Shown in pieces: positions 32,387 through 41,897 of a stretch of DNA of 64,000 nt. The position numbers and the translations under genes were made by a program. Where the stretch lies: positions 3,615,970 through 3,679,969 of the forward strand of contig NZ_CP087263.1 in the NCBI RefSeq assembly GCF_020923435.1, written 5' to 3'. Each line of letters begins with the position of its first letter. Position 1 is the stretch's first letter. A model generated the notes under the pieces. The model had not been told where the DNA came from, made no database searches, and saw only the letters and a list, made by a program, of their open reading frames with translations. Source of the stretch: Brevibacillus humidisoli. GTDB lineage: Bacteria; Bacillota; Bacilli; Brevibacillales; Brevibacillaceae.

Positions 32387-33826
32387 TTAGCTTAAACGGC
32401 GGACCAGTTTGTCATACTCCGGGCTGTTCAGGAAGTTGTCAATGGAAATATGCTCGGCATCCGGTGCCTTGATTCGCGCCCGTTCTGTCAGCGACTGGTG
32501 CGTGATCACAATGTCGGCGTCGTCCGGAATGTCATTAATCGCCGTGTTGATGACGGTAATATCAAGCCCTGCATCCTTTATTTTTTTGCGGAACGAGGCT
32601 GCCCCCATCGCACTGGAGCCCATCCCGGCGTCACATGAGAAGACGATTTTGCTTACCTCTTTTGCGGGTACTTCCGCCGCCTCCGTCTCGGTTTCTGTTG
32701 GTGCCGGCTCTACTGCCTGCTGATGTTTCCCCTTCATTTGCTTCATTTTTTCTGTTGCCTTATCCAGATCATCTTCTTCTGCTGCTTGCCCGCCCATCTT
32801 CAGCAGGAACGAGGCGATGAAGAAAGATACTGCCGTAGCCGTCACTACACCGGCCAGTACCGGGAACAACCCTCCCTTTGGCGCCATCGCACTCAGGGCG
32901 AAGATGCTTCCCGGAGAAGGCGGAGCAACCAGCCCCGCACCTAGCAGACTGAAGGTAAAGACACCTGCCATTCCACCACCGATGACCGCCAATATTAAAC
33001 GCGGATTCATCAGGATATACGGGAAGTAAATCTCATGGATCCCGCCCAAGAAGTGAATGATGGTAGCCCCAGGAGCCGACTGTTTGGCCATCCCTTTTCC
33101 TACCAGCCAATAGGCCAAGAGGATTCCCAAACCGGGACCTGGATTGGTTTCAAGCAGGAAAAAGATTGACTTGCCCGCTTCGGCCGCCTCGTCCAATCCG
33201 ATTGGACTTAATATCCCATGGTTGATCGCATTGTTCAAGAATAAGACTTTGGCCGGTTCGATGAAGATGCTGGCCAGCGGCAGCAGCCCGGCATTCACAA
33301 TCGCATCAACACCGGCAGCAAGCGCTTTGCTGAGACCAACCACAACCGGACCAATGGCGTTTAACGCCAGCAGGGCCAGCAGAGCGCCGATGATCCCGGC
33401 CGAAAAGTTGTTGACCAGCATCTCAAACCCGGCGCGGATTTTTCCTTCAAACAACTGATCCACTTTTTTCATGATCCAGCCGGCAAACGGCCCCATGATC
33501 ATCGCACCTAAAAACATCGGGATGTCTGATCCCACGATCATCCCCATGGTGGCTACCGCACCCACGACACCACCACGGACGTCATGAACCATCTTGCCGC
33601 CCGTATACCCAATCAAAAGCGGCAGCAGATAGGTAATCGTCGGGCCGACCAACGTTGCCATCTTTTCGTTGGGAAACCAACCCGTCGGTATAAACAGCGC
33701 CGTAATCAAGCCCCACGCAATAAATGCGCCGATATTGGGCATCACCATCGCACTTAAAAATCTGCCAAACTTTTGGACCGACACTCGCAGTCCGCTGTCC
33801 TGGTTGCTTGCGGTCGTACTGCTCAT
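32387..33826 (-). CDS. mtlA: Mannitol PTS EIICB permease
   Basis: This 479-residue protein has an N-terminal EIIC membrane domain (about 1-340; FLSAMVMPNIGAFIAWGLIT, GGIHEIYFPYILMNPRLI) and a C-terminal EIIB domain with active-site Cys in IVFSCDAGMGSSAMG. A charged, Glu-rich linker joins them. It imports mannitol as mannitol 1-phosphate. ATG 33826 follows GGGGGAGATGGG. A cre-like site lies in the leader. It is the first gene of the mtl operon. Confidence 0.95.
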   Translation of the reverse strand: MSSTTASNQDSGLRVSVQKFGRFLSAMVMPNIGAFIAWGLITALFIPTGWFPNEKMATLVGPTITYLLPLLIGYTGGKMVHDVRGGVVGAVATMGMIVGSDIPMFLGAMIMGPFAGWIMKKVDQLFEGKIRAGFEMLVNNFSAGIIGALLALLALNAIGPVVVGLSKALAAGVDAIVNAGLLPLASIFIEPAKVLFLNNAINHGILSPIGLDEAAEAGKSIFFLLETNPGPGLGILLAYWLVGKGMAKQSAPGATIIHFLGGIHEIYFPYILMNPRLILAVIGGGMAGVFTFSLLGAGLVAPPSPGSIFALSAMAPKGGLFPVLAGVVTATAVSFFIASFLLKMGGQAAEEDDLDKATEKMKQMKGKHQQAVEPAPTETETEAAEVPAKEVSKIVFSCDAGMGSSAMGAASFRKKIKDAGLDITVINTAINDIPDDADIVITHQSLTERARIKAPDAEHISIDNFLNSPEYDKLVRRLS

Positions 33827-33888
33827 CCCATCTCCCCCTTGTCTGAGCAATTTTTCGTATTGATAAATCAGTCCTATCTGACTCAAAT

Positions 33889-33902
33889 ATAAAGCGTTTA
33901 CA
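33889..33902 (-). promoter_or_regulatory. Candidate CcpA cre site before mtlA
   Basis: The minus strand reads TGTAAACGCTTTAT, matching TGWAARCGYTWNCW except at the last conserved C. It lies about 65 bp before the mtlA start, where CcpA would repress in glucose. Confidence 0.55.
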
Positions 33903-33992
33903 TACAGCTCTCAATCAAATGAAAATGTCGATTTGTCTTGATCTATGTTGACAAAAGTTAATTGCCTCACGATTTCATTGCAAAATAAAGAA

Positions 33993-34028
33993 CAGTTACC
34001 CCAGGTCTTTGACAACCTGTGATAACTG
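33993..34028 (-). terminator. Terminator after the MATE gene
   Basis: On the minus strand CAGTTA..CAGGT pairs with ACCTG..TAACTG, followed by TTCTTTATTTT. It lies 86 bp beyond the MATE stop. The TTGTCA inside could also contribute to MtlR control. Confidence 0.6.
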
Positions 34029-34113
34029 CACTCTCTGCTATTTCATGATGTTCTTTCGTCAACATGGGACATCTGCCTCAAAACGAACATCGACTTCATC
34101 CTTTTTTGACTGC

Positions 34114-35484
34114 TTACACATGCAACTGGGTTTTCGCCGTCCGTCCCATCCCCATCATTTCTCTGCCGTCTTTGAAGAAGATCACTAACGACAGCAGGAA
34201 AGCAAGCAGGTCGGCACTGGGGAAAGCCACCCAGATCCCGGTCAGGCCGAGAAATTGCGGCAGAATCAACAAGATCGGGATGAGAAACAGAATCTGTCTG
34301 GCGAGGGAGAGGACAAACGATATCTTCGCTTTTCCCAGCGCTTGGTAGAATCCCCCGGTGACCATTTGAAACCCGACGAAGGGCACCATCAGAAAGATCC
34401 AGCGTAGCGCATCTGTCCCTCCGGAGATGACCTGCTGGTCGGCGGTAAAAATGCTGAACAGAAACTCGGGAAAGAGCATGACGAGGACCCAGATCGTCAC
34501 CGCAATCACGCTGGATACCCGAATGCCCAGTTTGACCGTATCACTGACCCGCTCCGGCCTTCCAGCGCCGTAATTGTAACCGATGATCGGCTGCATCCCC
34601 TGAACGATCCCGAACATCGGCATGACCGAGAAGGCAATCAATCGATTGATAATCCCAAAAATCGCCACCTGCAAGCTTCCACCGTAGATGACAAGCATCC
34701 AGTTTACCACGACGAACATCAGACTGAAGGAAACTTGTCGCACAAATGTAGAGATCCCAATCGCGATAATCTCCTTGACCACGTTCAGGTCCGGCTTCCA
34801 GCCGATCCAGGTTAGTCGCAGCGAACTTTTGCCGCTGGTAAAGTAGCGGAGAAGCCAGACCGCTGCACAGAACTGGGCAATCACAGTGGCCAGAGCTGCC
34901 CCCTGAATCCCCATATCCAAGCCAAAAATAAAAATGGGGTCCAGAATCGTGTTGATGATCGCCGAAACCATCATCGTATTCATCGCCGTCTTGGCGTTCC
35001 CCTCTGAACGAACCACGTTATTGGTGCCCATCGCAAAGGAGAAGAACACGGAGCCGCACAAGATAGTCAGCAAGTAATCTCTGGCATACGGGAGAATATC
35101 GGCCGTTGCCCCAAATGCCTGCAGCAGAGGATCGAGGAAAAATAAAGCCATCCCCACCACCAATAAGCTGAACCAGACGATCAGCCAGACGATATGCCCA
35201 AACACCCGATTGGCTTCCTCCAGTGAACCGGCTCCTAAACGACGCGAGATAATCGAAGCACCGCCAATCCCAAATGTGGCGGCGAACGCGACGATCATCA
35301 TCTGAATCGGAAAGGCAATCGATAATCCGGCGATTCCTTCTGTGCCGACACCCCTCGCGATAAAGATCGTGTCGACTACATTGTAAAGCGAACTCACAAA
35401 CATTCCGGCAGCAGCCGGCAGTGAAAGATTGAGCAGCAGTTTGGGGATCGATTCCGTACCCAATCTGGTACTTTGTTCTCTCAT
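34114..35484 (-). CDS. MATE-family efflux transporter
   Basis: This 456-residue protein with twelve predicted spans belongs to the NorM/MepA-like MATE family, which exports cationic drugs or metabolites using sodium or protons. Typical stretches are SLYNVVDTIFIARGVGTEGI, GIGGASIISRRLGAG, the second-half counterpart IIGYNYGAGRPERV, and MGTNNVVRSEGNAK. ATG follows AAAAGGAGGGGTAAG. It directly follows the MarR gene (1-bp gap), so it is the likely target of that repressor. Confidence 0.92.
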   Translation of the reverse strand: MREQSTRLGTESIPKLLLNLSLPAAAGMFVSSLYNVVDTIFIARGVGTEGIAGLSIAFPIQMMIVAFAATFGIGGASIISRRLGAGSLEEANRVFGHIVWLIVWFSLLVVGMALFFLDPLLQAFGATADILPYARDYLLTILCGSVFFSFAMGTNNVVRSEGNAKTAMNTMMVSAIINTILDPIFIFGLDMGIQGAALATVIAQFCAAVWLLRYFTSGKSSLRLTWIGWKPDLNVVKEIIAIGISTFVRQVSFSLMFVVVNWMLVIYGGSLQVAIFGIINRLIAFSVMPMFGIVQGMQPIIGYNYGAGRPERVSDTVKLGIRVSSVIAVTIWVLVMLFPEFLFSIFTADQQVISGGTDALRWIFLMVPFVGFQMVTGGFYQALGKAKISFVLSLARQILFLIPILLILPQFLGLTGIWVAFPSADLLAFLLSLVIFFKDGREMMGMGRTAKTQLHV

Positions 35485-35485
35485 C

Positions 35486-35938
35486 TTACCCCTCCTTTTC
35501 TATGTCGTTCATGTATTGAACTGCGTTTCCCGCCACTCTTTGCAGCAGTTGGAACAGTACATCCTTTTCTTGCTCGGTAAAACCTTCTGTTAGGATATCT
35601 GTCCACTTGTACATGGTTGCTCTTACCTCTGGGAGGATCTGTCTCGCCTGTTCTGTCAGGTAAACCAGCTTGACACGTCGATCTTCCTGACCTTCTTCTC
35701 GTCTCACCAATCCTGCCTCTTCCAGTTTGGTCACCGCCCGGGCTACGGTTGCCTTATCCATCCGAAGCTGGTTGGCCAGATGGTCCTGAGAAACCCCGTC
35801 CCTCTGATAAAGCAACACCAAGAACCCCAATTGCCCTGCTCCAATTCCATATTTATGAAAATGACGCGCAATATACATCTGGGCATACCGATCGATGATG
35901 GAGACATACTTTCCAACCGATCTGATTGGCTTTTCCAT
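35486..35938 (-). CDS. MarR-family transcriptional regulator
   Basis: This 150-residue winged-helix regulator has LRMDKATVARAVTKLEEAGL as recognition helix and REEGQEDRRVKLVYLTEQ as wing. ATG 35938 follows GAAGGAGTGATTCGG. It is co-transcribed with the MATE pump. Two near-perfect palindromes with GTTGC/GCAAC arms lie upstream and should be its operators, so ligand binding would relieve repression of pump and regulator together. Confidence 0.93.
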   Translation of the reverse strand: MEKPIRSVGKYVSIIDRYAQMYIARHFHKYGIGAGQLGFLVLLYQRDGVSQDHLANQLRMDKATVARAVTKLEEAGLVRREEGQEDRRVKLVYLTEQARQILPEVRATMYKWTDILTEGFTEQEKDVLFQLLQRVAGNAVQYMNDIEKEG

Positions 35939-35959
35939 CCGAATCACTCCTTCACGATA

Positions 35960-35975
35960 AGTTGCGTTTGCAACT
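35960..35975. promoter_or_regulatory. MarR operator 1
   Basis: AGTTGCGTTTGCAACT has AGTTGC/GCAACT arms and lies 22 bp before the MarR start. Its arms match those of operator 2 at 35997-36012. Confidence 0.65.
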
Positions 35976-35996
35976 AATGCAATTATAAAACAAAAC

Positions 35997-36012
35997 GGTT
36001 GCCAACGCAACC
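35997..36012. promoter_or_regulatory. MarR operator 2
   Basis: GGTTGCCAACGCAACC has GGTTGC/GCAACC arms and sits 37 bp upstream of operator 1. Together they span the likely promoter of the MarR-MATE pair. Confidence 0.65.
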
Positions 36013-36104
36013 ATTTTTGTTTTCGATTTCACCTCTTTATTTTCACCTATTCTATTATCTTGCAGGTTTTTCCCCTAGCGGTACACAGAAGTCGCTCTAG
36101 GCTG

Positions 36105-37229
36105 TCACCCTGCCCTGTCCTGCGATGCCTTCATCTCAAACTCCAGAAAAAACGTAGTCTCCTGTTCAGAGGATTGGCACCACAGCCTCCCGCCATGTGC
36201 CTCCACAATTTCTTTGCAGACAAATAGACCGATGCCTGTTCCCAACTCCTTGGTGGAAAAAAAAGGTTCGAAAATAACAGGCAGCACATCATCTGGAATG
36301 GGTTTTCCGTTGTTGACAATCGCAATTCGCAGCTTGCCCTGATCGGTCTGGAAGGCGACAATCCTGATTTTTTTCTGTTCCTGACGGTTGTGAAGAGCCT
36401 CTATCGCATTGGAGATGATATTGACAAGCACTTGCTTTATTTCTTCCCTATATCCGGTAAGGTGTAGCGTTGGATCAACATCCGTATCGATCTGCACATT
36501 GACATCCACGATGGTGGGGTACAAAAAAGCCAGGATTTCCTCAATCAGTCCATCGAGGGCAAAATGTTCTTGCCTCTTGGACAACACATCCTTCTTTGAA
36601 ACCAGCAAGAACTGTGATATCCGGTAGTTTAATTGACTCAGTTCATTTTCAATGATATCTACGTATGGTAGACTGGGGTTTTCTCGTTTCAACAGCTTGG
36701 CAAATCCGATGATCGATGTTAACGGATTGCGAAACTCATGCACGAAACTGGAGGCCATCTGGCCTAACAGCGTTAACCTGTCCTTGTGAGAGCGCTCAAT
36801 GAACAACTGTTTTTCTGCTAGGTAACCATTCTTTAGTTCCGTATATCGAGAGACCGCATGAACCAGAAAATGGTCAAAACACTCATCCATCTTAAGAATC
36901 GCGGAAAGAAGCACAGAAGAAGGGAGTTCGGATTTGAGGAGATACTTCAAGATCAGGTTTCTGCCTGAGCATACATTATGAACAAAATCTCCGATGTTCA
37001 CATCCGCCTGAATCCGCTCCATGGCCACTTTGTACGCGAGCTGCTTCACCTCCTCCAAGGATACCTCGGAACGAAAAAATCCCACTACCAGTTGGTACAT
37101 GGCTTGTCCATTCAAGTGAATCCTCTCTTTATATGGATCTTCTCCCGACACAATCACACTCTTTTTGAATTCTTCCACCACAATCATTTCATGTCGCTCA
37201 AGGAAAGAAATCACTTCGGACAGAGGCAA
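36105..37229 (-). CDS. Soluble sensor histidine kinase with RsbR-type N-terminus
   Basis: This 374-residue kinase has no membrane segment. The N-terminal ~150 residues look like the RsbRD_N helical sensor (LERHEMIVVEEFKKSV, VGFFRSEVSLEEVKQLA). HisKA carries the phospho-histidine in SFVHEFRNPLTSIIGF. The HATPase domain has NIISNAIEALHN, NNGKPIP and GTGIGLFVCKE, resembling sporulation kinases. TTG 37229 follows GGAGTGAACAAAA. No response regulator is adjacent, so it may feed a phosphorelay elsewhere. Confidence 0.85.
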   Translation of the reverse strand: MPLSEVISFLERHEMIVVEEFKKSVIVSGEDPYKERIHLNGQAMYQLVVGFFRSEVSLEEVKQLAYKVAMERIQADVNIGDFVHNVCSGRNLILKYLLKSELPSSVLLSAILKMDECFDHFLVHAVSRYTELKNGYLAEKQLFIERSHKDRLTLLGQMASSFVHEFRNPLTSIIGFAKLLKRENPSLPYVDIIENELSQLNYRISQFLLVSKKDVLSKRQEHFALDGLIEEILAFLYPTIVDVNVQIDTDVDPTLHLTGYREEIKQVLVNIISNAIEALHNRQEQKKIRIVAFQTDQGKLRIAIVNNGKPIPDDVLPVIFEPFFSTKELGTGIGLFVCKEIVEAHGGRLWCQSSEQETTFFLEFEMKASQDRAG

Positions 37230-37316
37230 TTTTGTTCACTCCAGATTCTTTTCAGAATTGTCAAAAACAACAAAGCATGCGGATTCTCTAAAAAGCGGAT
37301 TGTCCCAAAAAATAGT

Positions 37317-37370
37317 AAAAACCTCGTATTTTCTTTTAGTATACTTGATCTAAAAGGAAATACGAGGTTC
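37317..37370 (-). terminator. Terminator after the gab genes
   Basis: A 19-bp stem with one mismatch lies at 37321-37339 against 37350-37368 (ACCTCGTATTT...AAATACGAGGT). On the minus strand TTTTTACTATTTTTT follows. It lies 26 bp after the aldehyde dehydrogenase stop. Confidence 0.88.
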
Positions 37371-37395
37371 AATTTTGAAATATGTGCACATGCAC

Positions 37396-38823
37396 TTAGG
37401 AATGGGTGTGGAAAACGACCAGTTTCAACTCCGTCATTTCTTCTACCGCATACTTCAATCCTTCACGCCCAACACCGCTTTCTTTCACACCACCGTACGG
37501 CATGTGGTCAACCCGGAAGGTAGGGATATCGTTGATCATGACGCCGCCCACCTCAAGCTGCTCCGCTGCCTTCAGTGCGGTATGCACATCATTTGTATAG
37601 ATGCCTGCCTGAAGTCCATATCTGGAATCATTCACATGTGCAATGCCCTCTGCCACCGAAGAGATTTTGTTGATCAGCACAATCGGGGCGAATACCTCCT
37701 GGCACGATACCTTGGCCCCGGGATCTACATCCAGCAGTACGGTCGGATAGAGACAGTTTCCGTCCCGGATTCCCCCGGCTGCCACGACAGCTCCTTGCTG
37801 CTTTGCTTCCTCAATCCAAGCTAGTGAACGTTCCACATCCTTCGGACTGATCAAAGCGGATAGATCGCTGTCCTCTTCCAGCGGACTCCCCACTTTCAAG
37901 CTCTTCGCCTTCTCCACGAACTTCTCGACAAACTGATCGTACACCTGTTCATGTACATAGACCCGCTGCAGCGAGATGCAGACCTGACCGGCAAAGGCAA
38001 ACGCTCCCGACACCGCGCGGGGGATGATCGTATCCAGATCGACGCCCTGATCGACAATCAGCGCCGAATTAGATCCAAGCTCCAGGGTGACGCGCTTCAA
38101 TCCCGCTTTATTGCGGATGGCGATACCCACGGCAGGACTTCCTGTAAAGGTAATCATCTTTACTCGCTCATCCTGGATCAGTCTCTCCCCGACAATCCCC
38201 CCGCTGCCTGTTACCACATTGAACGCACCTGGCGGCATACCTGCTTGTTGCAGCAATTCAGCCAAAAACAGGGAGGAGAGCGGCGTTTGAGTAGCTGGTT
38301 TCAACACGATCGGATTGCCGGCGGCGATCGCAGGCCCCACTTTGTGTGCGACCAGGTTCATCGGAAAGTTAAACGGGGTGATCGCCGCTACAACACCCAA
38401 AGGCCGACGAACCGTGTAGGCGACCCGGTTCTCCCCACCTGCTGCTGCATCCATCGGGATCGTCTCGCCATGGATCCGCTTCGCTTCCTCCGCCGCAAAC
38501 TTGTAGGTCATGACCGTTCTGCTTACTTCTCCTCTTGCTGTCGCAATCGGCTTGGCGGCTTCCAGCGCGATCAGGCGAGCACACTCTTCTGCATTCTGCT
38601 CCAGCAGCAGGACCAGCTTCTCCAGGATGGAGGCCCGTTGGTGAGCGGGCATCTGTGCCATCACGGGCCGAGCCTGTTCTGCAGCGGCAACCGCCTTGTC
38701 CACATCCGCCTCATCAGCAAAAGCCACCTCCGCCAGCAGCTCACCGCTAAACGGACTGTACAAAGGTCGGTATTCTCTGGCTTCCACCCATGTTCCATTG
38801 ATAAATAAATGCTTTTTCACCAC
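37396..38823 (-). CDS. NAD(P)-dependent aldehyde dehydrogenase, likely succinate-semialdehyde type
   Basis: This 475-residue ALDH has catalytic Glu in VTLELGSNSALI, catalytic Cys in FAGQVCISLQR and the cofactor loop TFTGSPAVG. It follows gabT by 13 bp on the same transcript, so succinate semialdehyde is the natural substrate. It is more like the ALDH at 55222-56658 (shared GVVAAITPFNFP, ELGSNSA) than classic GabD, so the exact specificity is open. ATG start. Confidence 0.88.
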   Translation of the reverse strand: MVKKHLFINGTWVEAREYRPLYSPFSGELLAEVAFADEADVDKAVAAAEQARPVMAQMPAHQRASILEKLVLLLEQNAEECARLIALEAAKPIATARGEVSRTVMTYKFAAEEAKRIHGETIPMDAAAGGENRVAYTVRRPLGVVAAITPFNFPMNLVAHKVGPAIAAGNPIVLKPATQTPLSSLFLAELLQQAGMPPGAFNVVTGSGGIVGERLIQDERVKMITFTGSPAVGIAIRNKAGLKRVTLELGSNSALIVDQGVDLDTIIPRAVSGAFAFAGQVCISLQRVYVHEQVYDQFVEKFVEKAKSLKVGSPLEEDSDLSALISPKDVERSLAWIEEAKQQGAVVAAGGIRDGNCLYPTVLLDVDPGAKVSCQEVFAPIVLINKISSVAEGIAHVNDSRYGLQAGIYTNDVHTALKAAEQLEVGGVMINDIPTFRVDHMPYGGVKESGVGREGLKYAVEEMTELKLVVFHTHS

Positions 38824-38836
38824 AACTTCCTCCTCT

Positions 38837-40189
38837 CTACCGACATTTTTCGCGAATTACCTGTTCGATCACATCCAACGCCTCATCCAACTGCTCATCC
38901 TCAATCACAAGCGGGGTTAAAAAGCGCATCACATTGCCGTACAATCCGGCACTCATCAGAATCACACCCCGTCGATGCACTTCCTGGATGATGCTGGCGG
39001 TCAGTTCCTTATCCGGCTCTTTTGTTTGTGGATCTTTTACCCATTCCACCGCCGTCATCGCACCCAGTGTGCGGACATCGCCAATCGCCGGGATCTCTTC
39101 TTGCAGCTGGCGGAAGCGGCTGGTGATCCGCTCTCCAATCTTCATCGCTCTATCCGGGAGCTGCTCCTCTTCCATCATCTCAATCACTTTAAGCGCAGCG
39201 ACGCAGCCTAACGGACTTCCGCCATACGTTCCCCCGATCTCACCCGGATTGGCCGCGTCCATCACTTCCGCCCGGCCCGTGACGGCACTGATCGGCAAAC
39301 CGGCCGCAATCGATTTGGACATAGTCATCAAGTCTGGCACAACCCCGTAATGCTCCATGGCAAACAACTTGCCGGTGCGTCCGAAGCCGGTCTGCACTTC
39401 ATCCGCGATGAACAGAATGCCGTATTTTTCACAAATCTCCTTGACGCCTCGTACAAAACGCGCAGACGGCGCGATAAATCCGCCTTCTCCCTGTACCGGC
39501 TCCATGATGATCGCGGCTACTTCATCTGCCGGCACTTCTGCGAGGAAAAAATCCTCCATTTTACGCAGAAGCTGATCGTCCACTTGATCTGCTGTCATGC
39601 CGTAAGGGGCACGGTAATAGTACGGGTACGGCATTTTATACGTGTCTGGAGCAAACGGACCAAATCCGTATTTATACGGCTTCACTTTGCTGGTTAAGGA
39701 CATCGCCATATAGGTTCTGCCGTGAAAACCGCGTTCAAAAGAAATGATAGCTTTGCGTCCTGTGTACTTGCGAGCAATCTTGATCGCATTCTCGACCGCT
39801 TCCGCCCCGCTGTTCAAAAAGAAGCTCTTCTTTTCATGCTGACCCGGAGTGATCTGATTCAACTTTTGCGCCAAAGCTACATAAGGCTCGTACATCACGA
39901 CATGGAAGCAGGGATGGATATACTGGTCCAACTGCTCTTTCAACGCTTCCACCACCTTGGGCGGACAGTGGCCTGCATTGAGCGTTCCGATCGCCCCAGC
40001 CAAATCGATAAAGGTATTGCCGTCTACATCAGTGAGGAGCGCCCCCTCCGCTTTAGCCGCAAAGGTGGACATCGTATGAAACGGCCCGCGCGGCACATGC
40101 TGCTCTTTCAGTGCCATCAGGGATGATGCCTTGGGTCCTGGAATCGGTGTTTGCAAGCGAATGTATTTTCGGTTTTGCGTCGTGGTCAT
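38837..40189 (-). CDS. gabT: 4-Aminobutyrate aminotransferase
   Basis: This 450-residue class III aminotransferase uses PLP to convert GABA and 2-oxoglutarate to succinate semialdehyde and glutamate. Visible parts are NSGAEAVENAIKIARKYTGR, SFERGFHGRTYMAMSLT, LFIADEVQTGFGRTGKLFA and the PLP lysine in TMSKSIAAGLP. ATG 40189 follows GGGAGTTTATCTC. A sigma-54-type promoter precedes it, and the PAS-sigma-54 activator is divergent. Confidence 0.93.
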   Translation of the reverse strand: MTTTQNRKYIRLQTPIPGPKASSLMALKEQHVPRGPFHTMSTFAAKAEGALLTDVDGNTFIDLAGAIGTLNAGHCPPKVVEALKEQLDQYIHPCFHVVMYEPYVALAQKLNQITPGQHEKKSFFLNSGAEAVENAIKIARKYTGRKAIISFERGFHGRTYMAMSLTSKVKPYKYGFGPFAPDTYKMPYPYYYRAPYGMTADQVDDQLLRKMEDFFLAEVPADEVAAIIMEPVQGEGGFIAPSARFVRGVKEICEKYGILFIADEVQTGFGRTGKLFAMEHYGVVPDLMTMSKSIAAGLPISAVTGRAEVMDAANPGEIGGTYGGSPLGCVAALKVIEMMEEEQLPDRAMKIGERITSRFRQLQEEIPAIGDVRTLGAMTAVEWVKDPQTKEPDKELTASIIQEVHRRGVILMSAGLYGNVMRFLTPLVIEDEQLDEALDVIEQVIREKCR

Positions 40190-40228
40190 GAGATAAACTC
40201 CCTTCTCAACGTGGTTGCCCGTACATCT

Positions 40229-40245
40229 AGCAATAAGCATGCCAA
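40229..40245 (-). promoter_or_regulatory. Sigma-54 (SigL) promoter for gabT
   Basis: The minus strand reads TTGGCATGCTTATTGCT. The GG and GC pairs are 12 bp apart, as required for -24/-12 elements (consensus TGGCAC-N5-TTGC). It lies about 40 bp before gabT. The same architecture recurs at 41844. Confidence 0.8.
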
Positions 40246-40329
40246 CTCTCCGTTTCCTTTTATAGACATACCGATTCAGGGCCGAATCACGTAAAATGGT
40301 TCATAACAATTGATCGAAGGGTGATCATG

Positions 40330-41766
40330 ATGGAAGATTCGGCAAAGTGGTTGAAGATGGAACTGGAGGCCATCATCCGCACATCAAAAGAAAACATTGT
40401 CGTAACCGACGGACAAGGCCGTGTGCTGAAAGTAAGCCCTAATATTCTCTCTATTTACGGGAGACAAGCTCAGGACGTGATCGGAAAAACCGTGTTTGAC
40501 CTGGAACAGGAAGGTGTTTTCTCTCCTTCCATTACCGCCAAAGTGCTGCGTGAGAAAAAAGAGCTGCAAACGATCCAACGAACCAATACGGGCAGAACTG
40601 TTATGGCCACCGGCTCCCCTGTTTTCGATGAGGATGGGCAGATTGTGCGGGTGATTAGCTTCTCCCATGACTTGACTGAAATCGAGAGTTTGCGGAGCGA
40701 TTATGAACAACTGCTGGCCCAGATGGAGCGGTATGAGACAGAAATCGAAGAACTGCGGGAACGAGATATTCGGACCGAAGAATGGATTGCCAGCAGCAAG
40801 TCGATGCGCCGCGTGTGGGAACTGATCCAGCGGGTGGCCCGCTCTGACGCCACGGTGGTCTTCCTCGGCGAATCGGGCGTTGGCAAAACGATGCTGGCCC
40901 GTGCCCTGCACAAAGGCAGCGATCGCAGGCAGGCCAGCTTTATCGAAGTCAATTGCAGCGCGATCCCGGAAAGCTTGTTTGAATCGGAGATGTTCGGTTA
41001 CGAAGCAGGCTCCTTTACCGGAGCGGATAAGAAAGGGAAGCCAGGTTTGATTGAACTGGCCGACAAAGGCACCCTGTTTCTGGACGAGTTGGGTGAATTG
41101 CCACTAGCCATGCAGGCGAAACTGCTAAAAGTGATTCAGGAAAAACAGGTGACCCGGGTAGGTGGAGTAAAACCCCGCTCGATCGATTTCCGTCTGATTG
41201 CTTCCACCAACCAGGACCTCGAAACCATGGTCAAACAGGGAAGGTTTCGCCAGGATTTGTACTATCGGCTGCATGTGATCCCGATCCAGATCCCAGCACT
41301 GCGCGAGCGACCGGAAGATATCCCGCTGCTCATGCACTACTACCTGAAAAAGTTTAATGAAAAGTACGGAACGGATAAATGGTATCATTCGGCTACCATC
41401 GAAGCGCTCATGCAGTATGATTGGCCGGGCAATGTACGCGAGTTGGAAAACTTGATCGAGAGGCTCATCATCATCGCCGATTCACAGATCATCCTGCCAT
41501 CCCATCTTCCAAGCCATATCGTGCAGGAAGGCCAGGGGACAGCAGAGAAGCAACCCGTCGCTCATGTTCGGGAAAGCCATCCGCTCGCCGGCCATCACAC
41601 TCTGAAAGAAGCACTGGAAGAAGTGGAGAAAGAATGGCTGCTGCAGGCTGCCCGGATGTACCGAAGCACGTATGAAATCGCCAGAGCAATCGGTTTAAGC
41701 CAGCCTACTACCGTGCGGAGACTAAAGAAGTACGGGATTAATTCAAATTTGAATCATAATTCATAA
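40330..41766 (+). CDS. PAS-domain sigma-54-dependent activator of the gab region
   Basis: This 478-residue enhancer-binding protein has an N-terminal PAS domain (NIVVTDGQGRVLKVSPNILS), an AAA+ domain with Walker A GESGVGKT, the sigma-54-contacting loop GSFTGA and LFLDELGELPL, and a Fis-type HTH (STYEIARAIGLSQPTTVRRL). The start is ATG 40330 (or 40327) after GAAGGG. It diverges from gabT and precedes the ureohydrolase operon; both have -24/-12 promoters. Bacillus GabR is the known analogue. The PAS ligand may be GABA or a semialdehyde (inference). Confidence 0.9.
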   Translation: MEDSAKWLKMELEAIIRTSKENIVVTDGQGRVLKVSPNILSIYGRQAQDVIGKTVFDLEQEGVFSPSITAKVLREKKELQTIQRTNTGRTVMATGSPVFDEDGQIVRVISFSHDLTEIESLRSDYEQLLAQMERYETEIEELRERDIRTEEWIASSKSMRRVWELIQRVARSDATVVFLGESGVGKTMLARALHKGSDRRQASFIEVNCSAIPESLFESEMFGYEAGSFTGADKKGKPGLIELADKGTLFLDELGELPLAMQAKLLKVIQEKQVTRVGGVKPRSIDFRLIASTNQDLETMVKQGRFRQDLYYRLHVIPIQIPALRERPEDIPLLMHYYLKKFNEKYGTDKWYHSATIEALMQYDWPGNVRELENLIERLIIIADSQIILPSHLPSHIVQEGQGTAEKQPVAHVRESHPLAGHHTLKEALEEVEKEWLLQAARMYRSTYEIARAIGLSQPTTVRRLKKYGINSNLNHNS

Positions 41767-41788
41767 ACGAATCGATTCTGCGCCTGCT

Positions 41789-41810
41789 TTGATTCATTAT
41801 TGAATCAAAT
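41789..41810. promoter_or_regulatory. Palindromic upstream activator site
   Basis: TTTGATTCA-TTAT-TGAATCAAA is a 22-bp near-perfect palindrome lying about 35 bp before the -24/-12 promoter. ATTCAAATTTGAAT at about 41741-41754, in the end of the activator gene, shares the TTGAAT half. Both are plausible enhancer sites for the activator. Confidence 0.6.
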
Positions 41811-41843
41811 CGCCTTGTTTTCGCATTTTTTCAACTGTTCTTT

Positions 41844-41860
41844 TTGGCATGGATTTTGCT
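41844..41860 (+). promoter_or_regulatory. Sigma-54 (SigL) promoter for the ureohydrolase operon
   Basis: TTGGCATGGATTTTGCT has GG and GC 12 bp apart. It lies 38 bp before the ureohydrolase start and mirrors the gabT promoter. Confidence 0.82.
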
Positions 41861-41897
41861 TCTCTTGTCTAGGCAACAAAATGCGAGGGAGGCTATT

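Noticed and set aside
33993-34028. MtlR operator before mtlA
   Set aside because: The inverted repeat is followed by a U-rich run on the minus strand directly after the MATE gene and fits a terminator better.
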